A DNA stretch of 47,809 nucleotides from Bifidobacterium breve (GCA_943328795.2 CALQBK020000016.1:1-47809); one strand, 5' to 3'; shown: positions 15,386-23,081, numbered from the stretch's first letter. Program-made: numbers and translations. The notes: generated by a model from the letters alone, not told the origin.

Positions 15386-16342
15386 GCCCGCCTGGAGCTT
15401 GAACTGTCGGTCATCGTCCTTGGGCCCGAGCGGCCGGATCCGATCCTCCCACAAGTGCTGCGTGGAGCTCGAGGGCCGGTCGCGTTGATCAGCGCGGGCT
15501 GGCGCTACGACGAGGAGCGGGACGAACCGCTCCGAGACGCGGTGGGCGTGCCGGTGCACAACTTGCGGCTCTACGGGGCGTTTCGCGACATCGAGCGCGA
15601 CGCACCCGACCTAGTGTCCGCCCACGCCCGGAAGCAAGGCGCGTTGAAGGCCATCAAGGCCAGGTACCGCGACGCCATCGTCGCCGCGCTCGGCGGGGTG
15701 CAGCGGCAGTGGACAGACCGGCGGGACCCCGCGAGCCCCTGGTTCCGCCTCGCCATCCGACACCTGCAGGAGATCGACGCGCTCTTCCTCGCGGAGGCCG
15801 ACAGGCTGCACGAGGAGTTCGCCTCGACGGAGAGGCCATTCTCCCACCCGAGCGTCCGCGAGGTCCGTGACCGGATCGCCGAGGCGCTGGACCCTTGCTC
15901 GATGGTGTTGATCGCGGGCGGACACGTCGGCGTCCTCCGCAACCGGATGTCGTTCTTCGGCGTCGACCAAGCGTTGCGCGAGAAAGACATCGTCGCGTGG
16001 TCCGGCGGCGCGATGGTGCTCGCGGAGCGCATCTTGCTGTACCACGACTACACGACGCACGGCGTCGGGCTCGCCGAGTACCTGGACCGTGGGTTTGGGC
16101 TGGTCCCGGGGGTCGTGTTCCTGCCACACGCGCGGGAGCGGCTGGACCTCGGCCGTGCCGACAACGTCGCGATCCTCGCGGCTCGCCTCGCGCCGTTCTT
16201 GGCGGTCGCGCTCGAGAACGGCGGCGGCATCGGCCCGGACGGGGAGCGCATCGGGCACCCCGACGCCGTCGGGGTCCTCGGTGTCGACGGCACTGTCACC
16301 CCGCTCGCAAGCCTCCCGGGGGACCATGCAACGCGTCCTTGA
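15371..16342 (+). CDS. Peptidase S51/class I glutamine-amidotransferase-like protein
   Basis: About 323 residues from ATG 15371; a GTG at 15305 in frame would add 22 residues but places a perfect palindrome in coding sequence. The core fits the S51 family (PepE, cyanophycinase): a nucleophile elbow IVAWSGGAMVL with candidate Ser, then GFGLVPGVVFLPHARERLD, which matches the family's G-L-G-L-x-P-x-x-x-x-x-H-x-x-x-R motif with the catalytic His. A Glu follows in VALENGGG. These would form the Ser-His-Glu triad. Family members cleave Asp-X dipeptides or cyanophycin; the helical insert (about 70-170) is unusual for PepE, so the substrate is unclear. The stop overlaps the start of the next esterase gene by 17 bases. 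Confidence 0.72.
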   Translation: MGYVPARLELELSVIVLGPERPDPILPQVLRGARGPVALISAGWRYDEERDEPLRDAVGVPVHNLRLYGAFRDIERDAPDLVSAHARKQGALKAIKARYRDAIVAALGGVQRQWTDRRDPASPWFRLAIRHLQEIDALFLAEADRLHEEFASTERPFSHPSVREVRDRIAEALDPCSMVLIAGGHVGVLRNRMSFFGVDQALREKDIVAWSGGAMVLAERILLYHDYTTHGVGLAEYLDRGFGLVPGVVFLPHARERLDLGRADNVAILAARLAPFLAVALENGGGIGPDGERIGHPDAVGVLGVDGTVTPLASLPGDHATRP

Positions 16343-17480
16343 CCTCGCCGTGCGCATCGAGCGCAGCCCCCACGATGCCCACCGGCTGCTCTCGGAGTTC
16401 GTCGGGCGGTGGCAGTTCCCGCTGGTCGACGACAACGACGCCGCGACGTTCTTCTACTGGGACGGCCAGCCGGCGGACGCAGTGTTCCTCCAACACTGGG
16501 TGTTTGGCCTGCCCTCCCGACAGGAGTTTCGACGCATCGGCCGCACCGACGCGTTCTACCTCCCCCTCGATCTGCCCCGTGGCGCCCGGGTCGAGTATAA
16601 GTTCGAGGTGGTCCGCGGCGGCTCAGGCCGGTGGATGCACGACCCGCGGAACGCCCGGCGCGCCTTCGACCCGTTCGGGTCCAACTCGGTGTGCACGGCG
16701 AGCAGCTACGTCGACCCGGAGTGGTGCAAGCACGACCCCCACGCCCGCAAGGGCGCGATGCAGACCCACCGGTTCTTCAGCAAGACCTGGGGCGACGAGC
16801 GCGAGTACCAGCTGTACATCCCGGCCGAGGCCCGGCCCGGGAAAGAGTACCCGCTGCTGATCGTGCACGACGGCGTCGACTTCCTGCACTACGCCGAGAT
16901 GAAGACGCTGCTGGACAACTTGATCCACCGGCACGAGGTCGCCCCGCTGTTGGTGTGCTTCACCAGCGGCGTGCGCCGGAACTGGGAGTACGCCGCGAAC
17001 CCCCGGCAAGCCGACTTCCTGCGGTTGGACCTGCTGCCGCACCTGGAGCGCACGCAACCCGTGCTCCGAGAGCCGCAGTTCCGCGGGATCATGGGCGCGA
17101 GCTTCGGCGGGGTCAGCGCGCTCCACGCAGCGGTTCGCCACCCCGGCACCTGGGGCCGCTTGCTGCTGCAGAGCGGGAGCTTCGCGTTCACGGACGTCGG
17201 CGAGCACACCCGGGGCCCGATGTGGGACCCCATCGTGAATTTCGTCAACCACTTCCGCGAGAACCCCTCGCCGGTGGACGCGAAGATCTACCTGAGCTGC
17301 GGCACGTTCGAGTCGCTGATCTACTACAACCGCAGCCTCGTCCCCGTGTTCCAGCAGGTCAGCCAAGGGGTCCGCTTCGCGGAGGTCCCGGACGGCCACA
17401 ACTGGATCAACTGGCGCGATCGCCTGCGGGAGGGGCTGACGTGGCTCTTTCCGGGGCCGCTGTGGATGTACTACGAGTGA
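16326..17480 (+). CDS. Enterochelin esterase/EstD-like alpha/beta hydrolase with N-terminal E-set domain
   Basis: A 384-residue protein from ATG 16326. The first 120 residues form an Ig-like/E-set domain of the CBM48 type (ATFFYWDGQPADAVFLQHW, FYLPLDLPRGARVEYKFEV). The alpha/beta-hydrolase esterase domain follows: REYQLYIPAEARPGKEYPLL, VHDGVDFLHYAEMKTLLDNL, nucleophile elbow GASFGGVSAL with the catalytic Ser, and late DGHNWINWRD containing the catalytic His. This arrangement is that of Fes/IroE-like putative esterases (esterase_D family). Fes hydrolyses ferric enterobactin, but no siderophore genes are nearby, and many homologues act on other esters. It lacks an obvious signal peptide, so it is probably cytoplasmic. 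It overlaps the S51-like gene by 17 bases. Confidence 0.88.
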   Translation: MQRVLDLAVRIERSPHDAHRLLSEFVGRWQFPLVDDNDAATFFYWDGQPADAVFLQHWVFGLPSRQEFRRIGRTDAFYLPLDLPRGARVEYKFEVVRGGSGRWMHDPRNARRAFDPFGSNSVCTASSYVDPEWCKHDPHARKGAMQTHRFFSKTWGDEREYQLYIPAEARPGKEYPLLIVHDGVDFLHYAEMKTLLDNLIHRHEVAPLLVCFTSGVRRNWEYAANPRQADFLRLDLLPHLERTQPVLREPQFRGIMGASFGGVSALHAAVRHPGTWGRLLLQSGSFAFTDVGEHTRGPMWDPIVNFVNHFRENPSPVDAKIYLSCGTFESLIYYNRSLVPVFQQVSQGVRFAEVPDGHNWINWRDRLREGLTWLFPGPLWMYYE

Positions 17481-17494
17481 CCTGGAGCGCCCGG

Positions 17495-18133
17495 TCAGGG
17501 TGCCGTCGGCACGTCCGCTAGCACCCGGAACGCGACGGGCACGACGTAGCCGGCGCCGGTCACGTGCCCGATGACGAGCACCGTGTAGCCCACCCACGGC
17601 CTGAGCGGCGCGGCCGTCAGGTCATCCAGCAGCACCGGCCCGCCGGAGTTGCGGTCGTCTACGATCAGCCGCGCGCCGTATGCGCGCAACGTGCCGACGA
17701 AGTTCCCCGAGCCGTCGCCAGCGTCCACCACGCGCCAGTCTCGGACGTGCAAGCGGTGGAACGCGAGCGCGCCGTCGAGCTCGACGATGCAGCCGTCCAA
17801 GAACGCGACCGGCGCGGCGTCGCCGTGCACGACGAGCACCGTCTCGGTGCCGTCCTGCGCGCGAACGACGGGGGCCGCCGGGTCGCCACGGGGGTGGATC
17901 ACGAGACCGACCCGGTGCGCGGCGCACCCAGGACCCAGCGCGGCCGCGAGCGCGATGACGCGCCAAGACGGCGGGAACGGGCGGGGACGAGGCGTGCCCG
18001 GAGCGTAGCTCGCGCCGACAGCCCGCGGGTCTCCTCGGCGGGGCGGGCCAGGGAGCGTTAGAACCCCGCGGTTCGGAGCATCCTCGTATGAAGCCCACTG
18101 CACGGCTGCTGGTCCTCGGCCTCGTGACGGCAT
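17495..18133 (-). CDS. Putative small lipoprotein, start unresolved
   Basis: The convincing part is the last 155 codons (from about 17960 leftwards): a basic residue then VIALAAALGPGC, a signal peptide with lipobox Cys at 17924-17926. A beta-rich domain follows (VIHPRGDPAAPVVRAQDG, VAFLDGCIVELDGALAFHRL, NFVGTLRAYGARLIVDDR, YTVLVIGHVTGAGYVVPVAF). No ATG, GTG or TTG occurs in frame just before the signal; the nearest are GTG 18103 and ATG 18133, both inside the divergent VKOR gene and giving a Pro/Arg-rich leader of 60 residues. Either a non-standard start or a sequence error near 17960-18000 is likely. No family recognised. It ends 14 bases from the convergent esterase. Confidence 0.5.
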   Translation of the reverse strand: MPSRGRGPAAVQWASYEDAPNRGVLTLPGPPRRGDPRAVGASYAPGTPRPRPFPPSWRVIALAAALGPGCAAHRVGLVIHPRGDPAAPVVRAQDGTETVLVVHGDAAPVAFLDGCIVELDGALAFHRLHVRDWRVVDAGDGSGNFVGTLRAYGARLIVDDRNSGGPVLLDDLTAAPLRPWVGYTVLVIGHVTGAGYVVPVAFRVLADVPTAP

Positions 18134-19422
18134 TTCTCCTCCCCGGCGTGGCGCTCGCCGCGGACGGGGAGATCCCCCCTGCGGCGCTGATCGGGCTCTT
18201 GTCCGCCGGCGTGCTGATCTGCGCCGGCCTCGTCGCCTACCAACGAGGGCTGGGGCTCCTGGTCACGGCCCAGTACGGGGCTGGCCTGGCGGTGTACCTG
18301 GCCCACCAGCACCGGGTCGGGCTCACCGGCGGCACCTCGATTTGTAATATTTCGAGCGTCATCAACTGCGACGCAGTGAACGCCTCCCGCTACTCGGAGG
18401 TCGCGGGCGTGCCGATCGCGCTGTTCGGGTTCGCGTTCTACGTCGCCGCGTGTTTCCTTGCGTTCAAGCTCTTCAAGGGCCCGTCCACGACCGCCGCTGC
18501 GATGCTGATGTCGCTCGCTGTCCTCGCCGTCGGCTACGACATCTACCTCGCCTGGGCCAGCTACTCGCTCGGCGCGATCTGCATCTTCTGCGCGGCGTCC
18601 TGGGCCGTCAACCTGCTGTTGCTCGTCGGCAGCACCCTCGAGGCGAAGGGCACCTCGCCCCTCGCAGCGCTCCAAGCCGAGGGGTCAAGCACCATCATCG
18701 CGGGGCTCGCTGCGCTGATCATCGGCGTGCTCGCGTACCAGGCAGGCGCGCCGAGCACCACCAGTGTCAGCGGTCCGAAGCCCGTTCCCGAGGCCGCGGA
18801 CCTCGTCTCCCTCTACGAGCAGCCGATGGGCACCATCACCCTCGACGGGACCGAGCCGATGAAGGGCGATCCGAACGCCCCGTACACGTTCGTCGAGTGG
18901 GCGGACTTCCAGTGCCCACACTGCGCCGTGATGTTCCCGGTCATGGAAGAGCTCCTGGCCGCGAACAAGGACATGAAGCTGTACTACAAGCACTACCCGA
19001 TCTCGGGGAACTGCAACCGCTTCGTCGAGGGGGTCCGACACGAGAACGCGTGCCAAGCGGCGGCAGCGGCGGAGTGCGCCCGCGGACAGGGCCGCTTCTG
19101 GGAGCTGGCCGGGCAGATGTTCAAGAACCAGGAGTACCTCGGGAAGGACGACATCCGGTTCATGGTCGAGCAGGTGGGGCTGGAGCCCAAGGCGTTCGAG
19201 ACGTGCATGGCGGACCCGGCGACCGCACAGGCGGTCGTCGCGGACGTCGAGGCAGGCGGGACCGCGCAGATCTCGGGGACCCCGAGCATCTTCTTGAAGG
19301 GCCCGTTCGGCGACCAGTGGGTCCGCGTGATCGGCGGCAAGGACGCGATCGAGACGATCTTGGCCGCCGCGCGGTCCGGGAAGCCGATGCCCCCGCCCCC
19401 GCCGGCGAACCCCGAGCGCTAA
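18088..19422 (+). CDS. Fused vitamin K epoxide reductase-DsbA-type thiol oxidase
   Basis: A 444-residue protein. Residues 1-215 are a VKOR domain with about five membrane helices: the loop cysteines in SICNISSVINCDAVNAS, the Ser-containing SRYSEVAGVPIALFGF motif and the redox CxxC in GAICIFCAASW. After a sixth helix (IIAGLAALIIGVLAYQAG) the C-terminal 190 residues form a periplasmic DsbA/thioredoxin-like domain. It has the active site DFQCPHCAVMFPVMEELL, and ISGTPSIFL supplies the cis-Pro loop. The fusion should catalyse disulfide bond formation in secreted proteins, with the VKOR part passing electrons to quinone in place of DsbB. Extra Cys pairs lie in the DsbA domain (GNCNRF, ENACQ). The ATG at 18088 gives a normal signal-like N-terminus. 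Confidence 0.95.
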   Translation: MKPTARLLVLGLVTAFLLPGVALAADGEIPPAALIGLLSAGVLICAGLVAYQRGLGLLVTAQYGAGLAVYLAHQHRVGLTGGTSICNISSVINCDAVNASRYSEVAGVPIALFGFAFYVAACFLAFKLFKGPSTTAAAMLMSLAVLAVGYDIYLAWASYSLGAICIFCAASWAVNLLLLVGSTLEAKGTSPLAALQAEGSSTIIAGLAALIIGVLAYQAGAPSTTSVSGPKPVPEAADLVSLYEQPMGTITLDGTEPMKGDPNAPYTFVEWADFQCPHCAVMFPVMEELLAANKDMKLYYKHYPISGNCNRFVEGVRHENACQAAAAAECARGQGRFWELAGQMFKNQEYLGKDDIRFMVEQVGLEPKAFETCMADPATAQAVVADVEAGGTAQISGTPSIFLKGPFGDQWVRVIGGKDAIETILAAARSGKPMPPPPPANPER

Positions 19423-19425
19423 TCC

Positions 19426-20040
19426 CTACGCGGGGCGGTCCGGCTCGGCGATCCGGGCGACCTGCCCGAAGGCGTCCGCGACGAGCTTGTGGAGGTCCCC
19501 ACCGTGGACGAGCCACGTGGAGAGCGCCACCTGCAGCGCGCCTTGCGCCACCGCGCCAAGCACGTCCGCGAAGAGCGGGCCTCGGGCCGGGTGGCGGGCG
19601 GCCACCTCGGCAGCAAGCGCGCGGCTCCACGCGTCCTGGAGGTCCTTGCTCCGGGCGCGTAGCTCCGGCGCCTCGAACGTGAGGCGCAACAACGCGCGCG
19701 TCCGCACTGGGTCGCGGGCGTACTCGGCGATGATCGGCTGCAGCGCGGCGAGGATGGACGCCAGCGGCGCCTCCCCCAGGTCGCGCTCCCGCACCAGCTC
19801 GACGACGCGGGCGCTCAAGTCCTCGGCCTGCATGACCACCACGTCCTCTTTGCTGGGGAAGTAGCGGAAGAAGGTTCGGCGCGAGATCCCGGCGGTGTCC
19901 GCGATCATCTCGACCGTGGTCGACGAATAGCCGTCGCGGAGGAAGAGGCGGAGCGCGTGCTCCCGCACCGCTGCGCGCGCGGCCCGGGAGCGTGCTTGAC
20001 GCCCCTGGTGGGGAAGATTGGGGTTGACGGTCGACGACAT
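19426..20040 (-). CDS. TetR family transcriptional regulator
   Basis: A 204-residue protein starting at ATG 20040 (MSSTVNPNLPHQG); an in-frame start at 20094 would add 18 residues reaching over the likely operator. The N-terminal DNA-binding domain (about 18-65) is typical: VREHALRLFLRDGYSSTTVE, MIADTAGISRRTFFRYFPSK, EDVV. The C-terminal domain (RALLRLTFEAPELRARSKDL, ALQVALSTWLVHGG) resembles the MftR/acyl-CoA-responsive type, with an Ala-rich helical dimerisation core. It binds an unknown small ligand. It is convergent with the VKOR-DsbA gene (3 bases apart) and divergent from the TPR-protein gene, so autorepression plus control of 20158 is possible. Confidence 0.92.
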   Translation of the reverse strand: MSSTVNPNLPHQGRQARSRAARAAVREHALRLFLRDGYSSTTVEMIADTAGISRRTFFRYFPSKEDVVVMQAEDLSARVVELVRERDLGEAPLASILAALQPIIAEYARDPVRTRALLRLTFEAPELRARSKDLQDAWSRALAAEVAARHPARGPLFADVLGAVAQGALQVALSTWLVHGGDLHKLVADAFGQVARIAEPDRPA

Positions 20041-20045
20041 GGCGC

Positions 20046-20074
20046 GGAAGCTACCACAGCTTTCCATCTCGGAA
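20046..20074. promoter_or_regulatory. Overlapping dyads upstream of the tetR-like gene
   Basis: GGAAGCT (20046-20052) faces AGCTTTCC (20058-20065), an imperfect dyad with one extra T. TTCC (20062-20065) and GGAA (20071-20074) form a second small dyad around ATCTC. They lie 6-34 bases before the TetR start codon, where an autoregulatory operator is expected. The dyads are short and imperfect. Confidence 0.3.
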
Positions 20075-20157
20075 TACGCGGCAGCAGGTGCCATTACACG
20101 ACCCGGGCGGACGCCGCCTGCGTCAGCACTCGCCGCCGATCCTGATTACTGTCCCGT

Positions 20158-21471
20158 GTGCAAGATCCGCGCGCGACTCCTGGCTCCACCGACGGCGCGA
20201 CTGCACGCGCTCCGGGGGTGTCGCCGACGAACGCGCGGGCGCTGGCGCGTTGGTGGGCCCGGAGCGCAAACGGCGTGCTTCGCGTGGAGCACGACGTGGA
20301 GTCGGCGCTCGTGCTGATCGCGGGGGGCGGACCGGTAGGGGAAGACGGCATGGCGGGCATCCGCCTTGCGTTGTCGGGCGGCACGCTCGCGTTTGACCCG
20401 ATGGACGCGGACGAGCCAGGGGAGCGCACGGAGCTGGCGAACCTGCTCTGGGAGACCGCGCGGGCCGTTGCAGACCGTGGAGCGGTCCACCCCGGGCTCA
20501 TCCTCCTCGCGACCGCCCCCGAAGGGCTGCTGCAAGCGCCGATGGAAGGCCGACTGGCCGCGGCGATCGTGAGCCTGAAGGAGCCGACGTCCCTGCTCGA
20601 CTTGGCGCAGCACCTTGGCGCGGACATCGACGCGACGTGCGCCGAGCTCGCGATCACGAGCTGGCTCGGACTGACCACGCTCAAGGTGCCGCAGGCCGTG
20701 CACGAGCGGCGCACCCGGCCGCTCCCCGCCCCGCCTGCGCTCGTGCTCCCGGTGTCCTCGTTAGCCGAGGGCCCATCCACGCTCCCGGCGGCCGAGCACG
20801 AGGGCGAGTTCATCCGGCACGAGCCGCGGGCCGCGATCAACACCACGGCGCCCATCGTCACCCGTGAGCTGCCGGGCAGGGACCGCACCGAGCCCATCCC
20901 GATCCACCGGCTGCGGCGCGAGGCAGAGCTCTTGCGGCACAGCGACGGCTGGACCGCGCTGGGCATCCCCCGGGGCTCGCCCCAGCCGATGATCGTCGCC
21001 TCCGCCGCGCGAATGCGGCAACGCTACGAGCCGCTGCTGCGCGACCCGAACCCGGACGCGCGCGAGTACGGGAGCGAGATCCTTCGCCGGGTCGCCGACG
21101 CCGAGGGGGCGCTCACGAACGGCGGCGGCAGCACGGTGGACCCGGAGGTCGCCGACCACGTCGCGGCCGGCGGCGTCGCGTTGGAGCGCGGCGATTTCGC
21201 CCGCGCTGACCGACATTTTGCTACCGCCCGGCGGCTCGCCCCGAACGACCCAGGGGTGCTCGCGCACTTGGCCTGGGCGCGCTTCAAGAACCCGGAGCAC
21301 AAGCGCCCGGCACGCGAGGACGAGGCCATCGAGCTCATCGCGATGGCCCTGCAGTTCGACGCCGAGAGCGCGATCACCTGGCGGTACAAGGGCGAGATCG
21401 CACGGGCCCGGGGCGAACACGACGCGGCGCGGACCGCGCTCCAGACCGCGGTCCGGCTCTCGCGCCGCTAG
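20158..21471 (+). CDS. TPR protein with degenerate J-like segment
   Basis: A 437-residue soluble protein from a GTG start. The N-terminal 190 residues (ESALVLIAGGGPVGEDGM, LALSGGTLAFDPMDADEPGE, ELANLLWETARAVADRG) resemble the DUF4388/PATAN-like domains common in Myxococcota signalling proteins. About residues 260-315 (HSDGWTALGIPRGSPQPMIV, AARMRQRYEPLLRDPNPDAR, LRRVADAEGALTN) look like a J-domain core whose HPD motif is missing. The last 110 residues are tetratricopeptide repeats (ALERGDFARADRHFATARRL, LALNPGVLAHL-like helices, EDEAIELIAMALQFDAESA). Proteins of this build occur around kinase and gliding-motility networks, but the role is unknown. It is divergent from the TetR gene. Confidence 0.72.
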   Translation: MQDPRATPGSTDGATARAPGVSPTNARALARWWARSANGVLRVEHDVESALVLIAGGGPVGEDGMAGIRLALSGGTLAFDPMDADEPGERTELANLLWETARAVADRGAVHPGLILLATAPEGLLQAPMEGRLAAAIVSLKEPTSLLDLAQHLGADIDATCAELAITSWLGLTTLKVPQAVHERRTRPLPAPPALVLPVSSLAEGPSTLPAAEHEGEFIRHEPRAAINTTAPIVTRELPGRDRTEPIPIHRLRREAELLRHSDGWTALGIPRGSPQPMIVASAARMRQRYEPLLRDPNPDAREYGSEILRRVADAEGALTNGGGSTVDPEVADHVAAGGVALERGDFARADRHFATARRLAPNDPGVLAHLAWARFKNPEHKRPAREDEAIELIAMALQFDAESAITWRYKGEIARARGEHDAARTALQTAVRLSRR

Positions 21472-21515
21472 CTCAGGATGTGCCGCAAGCGGCCCCTCCT
21501 GAGCTACGCTGTTCT

Positions 21516-21612
21516 GCTTCGCCCTGCTTCCTTCGCCGACCCCGCACAGAGAAAAGGCGCACCCTGCGGGTGCTCCCTTTTCACACAGGGGGTCGGCGAA
21601 GGCAGGCGAAGC
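21516..21612. repeat. 97-base composite inverted repeat between convergent genes
   Basis: The core stem is TTCGCCGACCCC (21532-21543) with GGGGTCGGCGAA (21589-21600), 12 perfect pairs. An outer stem GCTTCGCC (21516-21523) with GGCGAAGC (21605-21612) extends it across a bulge. An inner hairpin has GAAAAGG (21551-21557) with CCTTTTC (21576-21582) and GCACC (21559-21563) with GGTGC (21569-21573). The element lies 44 bases after the stop of the rightward gene and 48 bases before the stop of the leftward protease. It may be a bidirectional terminator or a REP/MITE-like repeat. Confidence 0.65.
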
Positions 21613-21624
21613 GAGCGCCCAAAA

Positions 21625-21650
21625 TGCGCGCTGCGGCTGCGCCTCGCGCA
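21625..21650. repeat. Second hairpin next to the protease stop codon
   Basis: TGCGCG (21625-21630) pairs with CGCGCA (21645-21650). An outer GCCCA (21617-21621) faces TGGGC (21656-21660), which overlaps the stop codon of the leftward protease gene. It adjoins the 97-base composite inverted repeat and probably belongs to the same structured intergenic unit. Confidence 0.4.
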
Positions 21651-21659
21651 CACTCTGGG

Positions 21660-22703
21660 CTAACGCCCGACGCGGCGGCGCAGCGCCAGTGCGAGACCGA
21701 CCAGCGCGAACGCGGCGCTCGCGTCACCAGGGGCGGACGCGCAGGACCCGGTCGAGTCGTAGTTCTCACCGACCTCGTTCGGGCGCGACGGGTCGTCGTC
21801 GAGGCTCGGGGGCGAGGTATCCGCGTCCGTGTCGGCGTCGGTGTCCGTGTCCGTGTCCGTGTCCGTGTCGCTGTCGGTGTCGGTGTCGGTGTCGGTGTCC
21901 GTGTCGGTGTCCGCGTCGGACAGCTCGTCCGCCGAGTACACCGGGGTGTAGCGCTGGATCCACGAGAGCTGCGCGTCCACGCGCGTGCCGCCCGTCGCCC
22001 CGCCGACGCACGGCGTGCTGTCGTTGTTCGGCGAGTACACGAAGCTGTTGACCAGCAACAGCTCGTAGGAGCTGCCCCCGAGGATCTCGAGCCCAGCGCC
22101 CCCCGAGTCGCCCGAGCAGACGTTCTGCTGGTCGTCCGGGTCGTACCCGTAGATGAACATGCTGTCGTAGTCGTCCATCGGGATGTCGGCGGTGCGCTTC
22201 TTCGAGGAGTCCTGCCCGTCGTCTGTCGTGATGCCCCACCCGATGTACCGGATGTCGTCCCCGATCATCGAGCTTCGGATCGAGTCCTTGTTGACCGGCA
22301 TGAAGTCGATGTCGGTGATCGGGGTGTCGAGCTCGACGATCCCGATGTCGTTCGTCAGCTGCTGGTCGTCGTAGTTCGCGTTGGCCTCCCAGGAGGTGGC
22401 CTGGACGTACTCGGAGACGCCCGCGGAGGTGTTGAGGTCGTACCCGACGATCACGTACAGGTAGTTCAGCCCGTAGCTCGGCAGCTCCTCGTCCATCGCC
22501 ACGACGCAGTGCGCGGCGGTGATCACCCAGCTCGGCGCGATCAGCGTGCCCGAGCAAAAGTTGTAGCCCTCCCCTCGCGAGTTGGCCGCCCAGAGCGTGA
22601 CCACCTGCGGGTAGTCGTGCGTCGTGCTCCCGTTCACGATCGGCGGCGGCGGGGCCGCAGCGAGCGCAGCGGAGGAGACGAGTGCGAGCACGGCGGAGAA
22701 CAT
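21660..22703 (-). CDS. Secreted trypsin-like serine protease with (Asp-Thr-Asp)n linker and MYXO-CTERM-like tail
   Basis: A 347-residue protein. A signal peptide (MFSAVLALVSSAALAAA) is followed by IVNGSTTHDYPQVV, the activation N-terminus of S1 proteases. The triad is present: His in WVITAAHCV, Asp in NDIGIVEL, Ser in CSGDSGGAGLEI. Cys pairs fit the chymotrypsin fold. Residues about 245-295 are an acidic tether of Asp-Thr/Ser/Ala-Asp repeats. The C-terminus is SCASAPGDASAAFALVGLALALRRRVGR-like: a Cys, a hydrophobic helix and an Arg cluster, as in MYXO-CTERM or GlyGly-CTERM sorting signals that are processed and lipidated for surface display. Probably an extracellular surface protease, consistent with a predatory or polymer-degrading lifestyle. 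Confidence 0.93.
   Translation of the reverse strand: MFSAVLALVSSAALAAAPPPPIVNGSTTHDYPQVVTLWAANSRGEGYNFCSGTLIAPSWVITAAHCVVAMDEELPSYGLNYLYVIVGYDLNTSAGVSEYVQATSWEANANYDDQQLTNDIGIVELDTPITDIDFMPVNKDSIRSSMIGDDIRYIGWGITTDDGQDSSKKRTADIPMDDYDSMFIYGYDPDDQQNVCSGDSGGAGLEILGGSSYELLLVNSFVYSPNNDSTPCVGGATGGTRVDAQLSWIQRYTPVYSADELSDADTDTDTDTDTDTDSDTDTDTDTDTDADTDADTSPPSLDDDPSRPNEVGENYDSTGSCASAPGDASAAFALVGLALALRRRVGR
21819..21920 (-). repeat. Tandem hexamer repeat encoding (Asp-Thr-Asp)n
   Basis: About 16 tandem six-base units of the form GTGTCC or GTGTCG (plus-strand reading), with GCGTCC variants at the edges. On the minus strand they encode alternating Asp-Thr (some Asp-Ala, Asp-Ser) within the protease tether. 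Synonymous variation between GAC-ACG and GAC-ACC style units suggests selection on the peptide, although such tracts also change length by slippage. Confidence 0.85.
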
Positions 22704-22823
22704 TCTTGAGCCTCGGAGCGGGGAAGAAACATAGCCGACGACGAGGGCAGTCTGCGCGCCCGGCCACGGCCTGGGCTCTGCAAATTCGCCAAACCGTACT
22801 CGTCCTGTCGCCAGGAACCAGCG

Positions 22824-22973
22824 CTAAGCAGCTTCCTCGCGGGCGGCGACCGGCTTCGTCAGCAGGTCGTTCACCACCGCGGCGGTGGCCACGCTGGCCA
22901 GCTCCTCGTCCCCGTACTGGGCGAGGAAGTGTTCGTAGAGGGTGGAGATGAGCTCGCCGAGAGATGTGGTCAT
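22824..22973 (-). CDS. Small helical protein downstream of comF
   Basis: A 49-residue protein, MTTSLGELISTLYEHFLAQY and onward, ending KPVAAREEAA. The ATG at 22973 is preceded by GGAG with a 6-base spacer. A longer frame from TTG 23099 would give 91 residues. Its extra codons, however, contain many A/T third positions (GAT, AAT, CAA, GTT, GAA, CCA), quite unlike the genome's codons, while codons after 22973 are normal. The product is probably amphipathic helices, without Cys or signal peptide. It lies 127 bases after the comF stop on the same strand, with a GTCCGA palindrome between them. Function unknown. Confidence 0.6.
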   Translation of the reverse strand: MTTSLGELISTLYEHFLAQYGDEELASVATAAVVNDLLTKPVAAREEAA

Positions 22974-23081
22974 TGGGGACTCCGCGCTAGGCAACCTGGA
23001 GAGAAGCAACTCCCGTGCCGCGGTGAAATTCACGTCTTCAGCACCTTCTTGGGCCCCCGGGACGGAGGGAACTTGGACATC

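Noticed and set aside
18450-19682. 410-codon plus-strand frame overlapping the VKOR-DsbA gene
   Set aside because: It is a shifted frame of the fusion gene, Arg-rich and without domains, and it runs into the convergent regulator.
21516-21612. attC-type integron recombination site
   Set aside because: Length and imperfect dyad fit loosely, but the conserved RYYYAAC and GTTRRRY core sites are not at its ends, and no gene cassette or integrase is nearby.
21819-21920. Short tandem repeats as a CRISPR-like array
   Set aside because: The units are six bases without spacers and encode Asp-Thr in frame within a protease gene.
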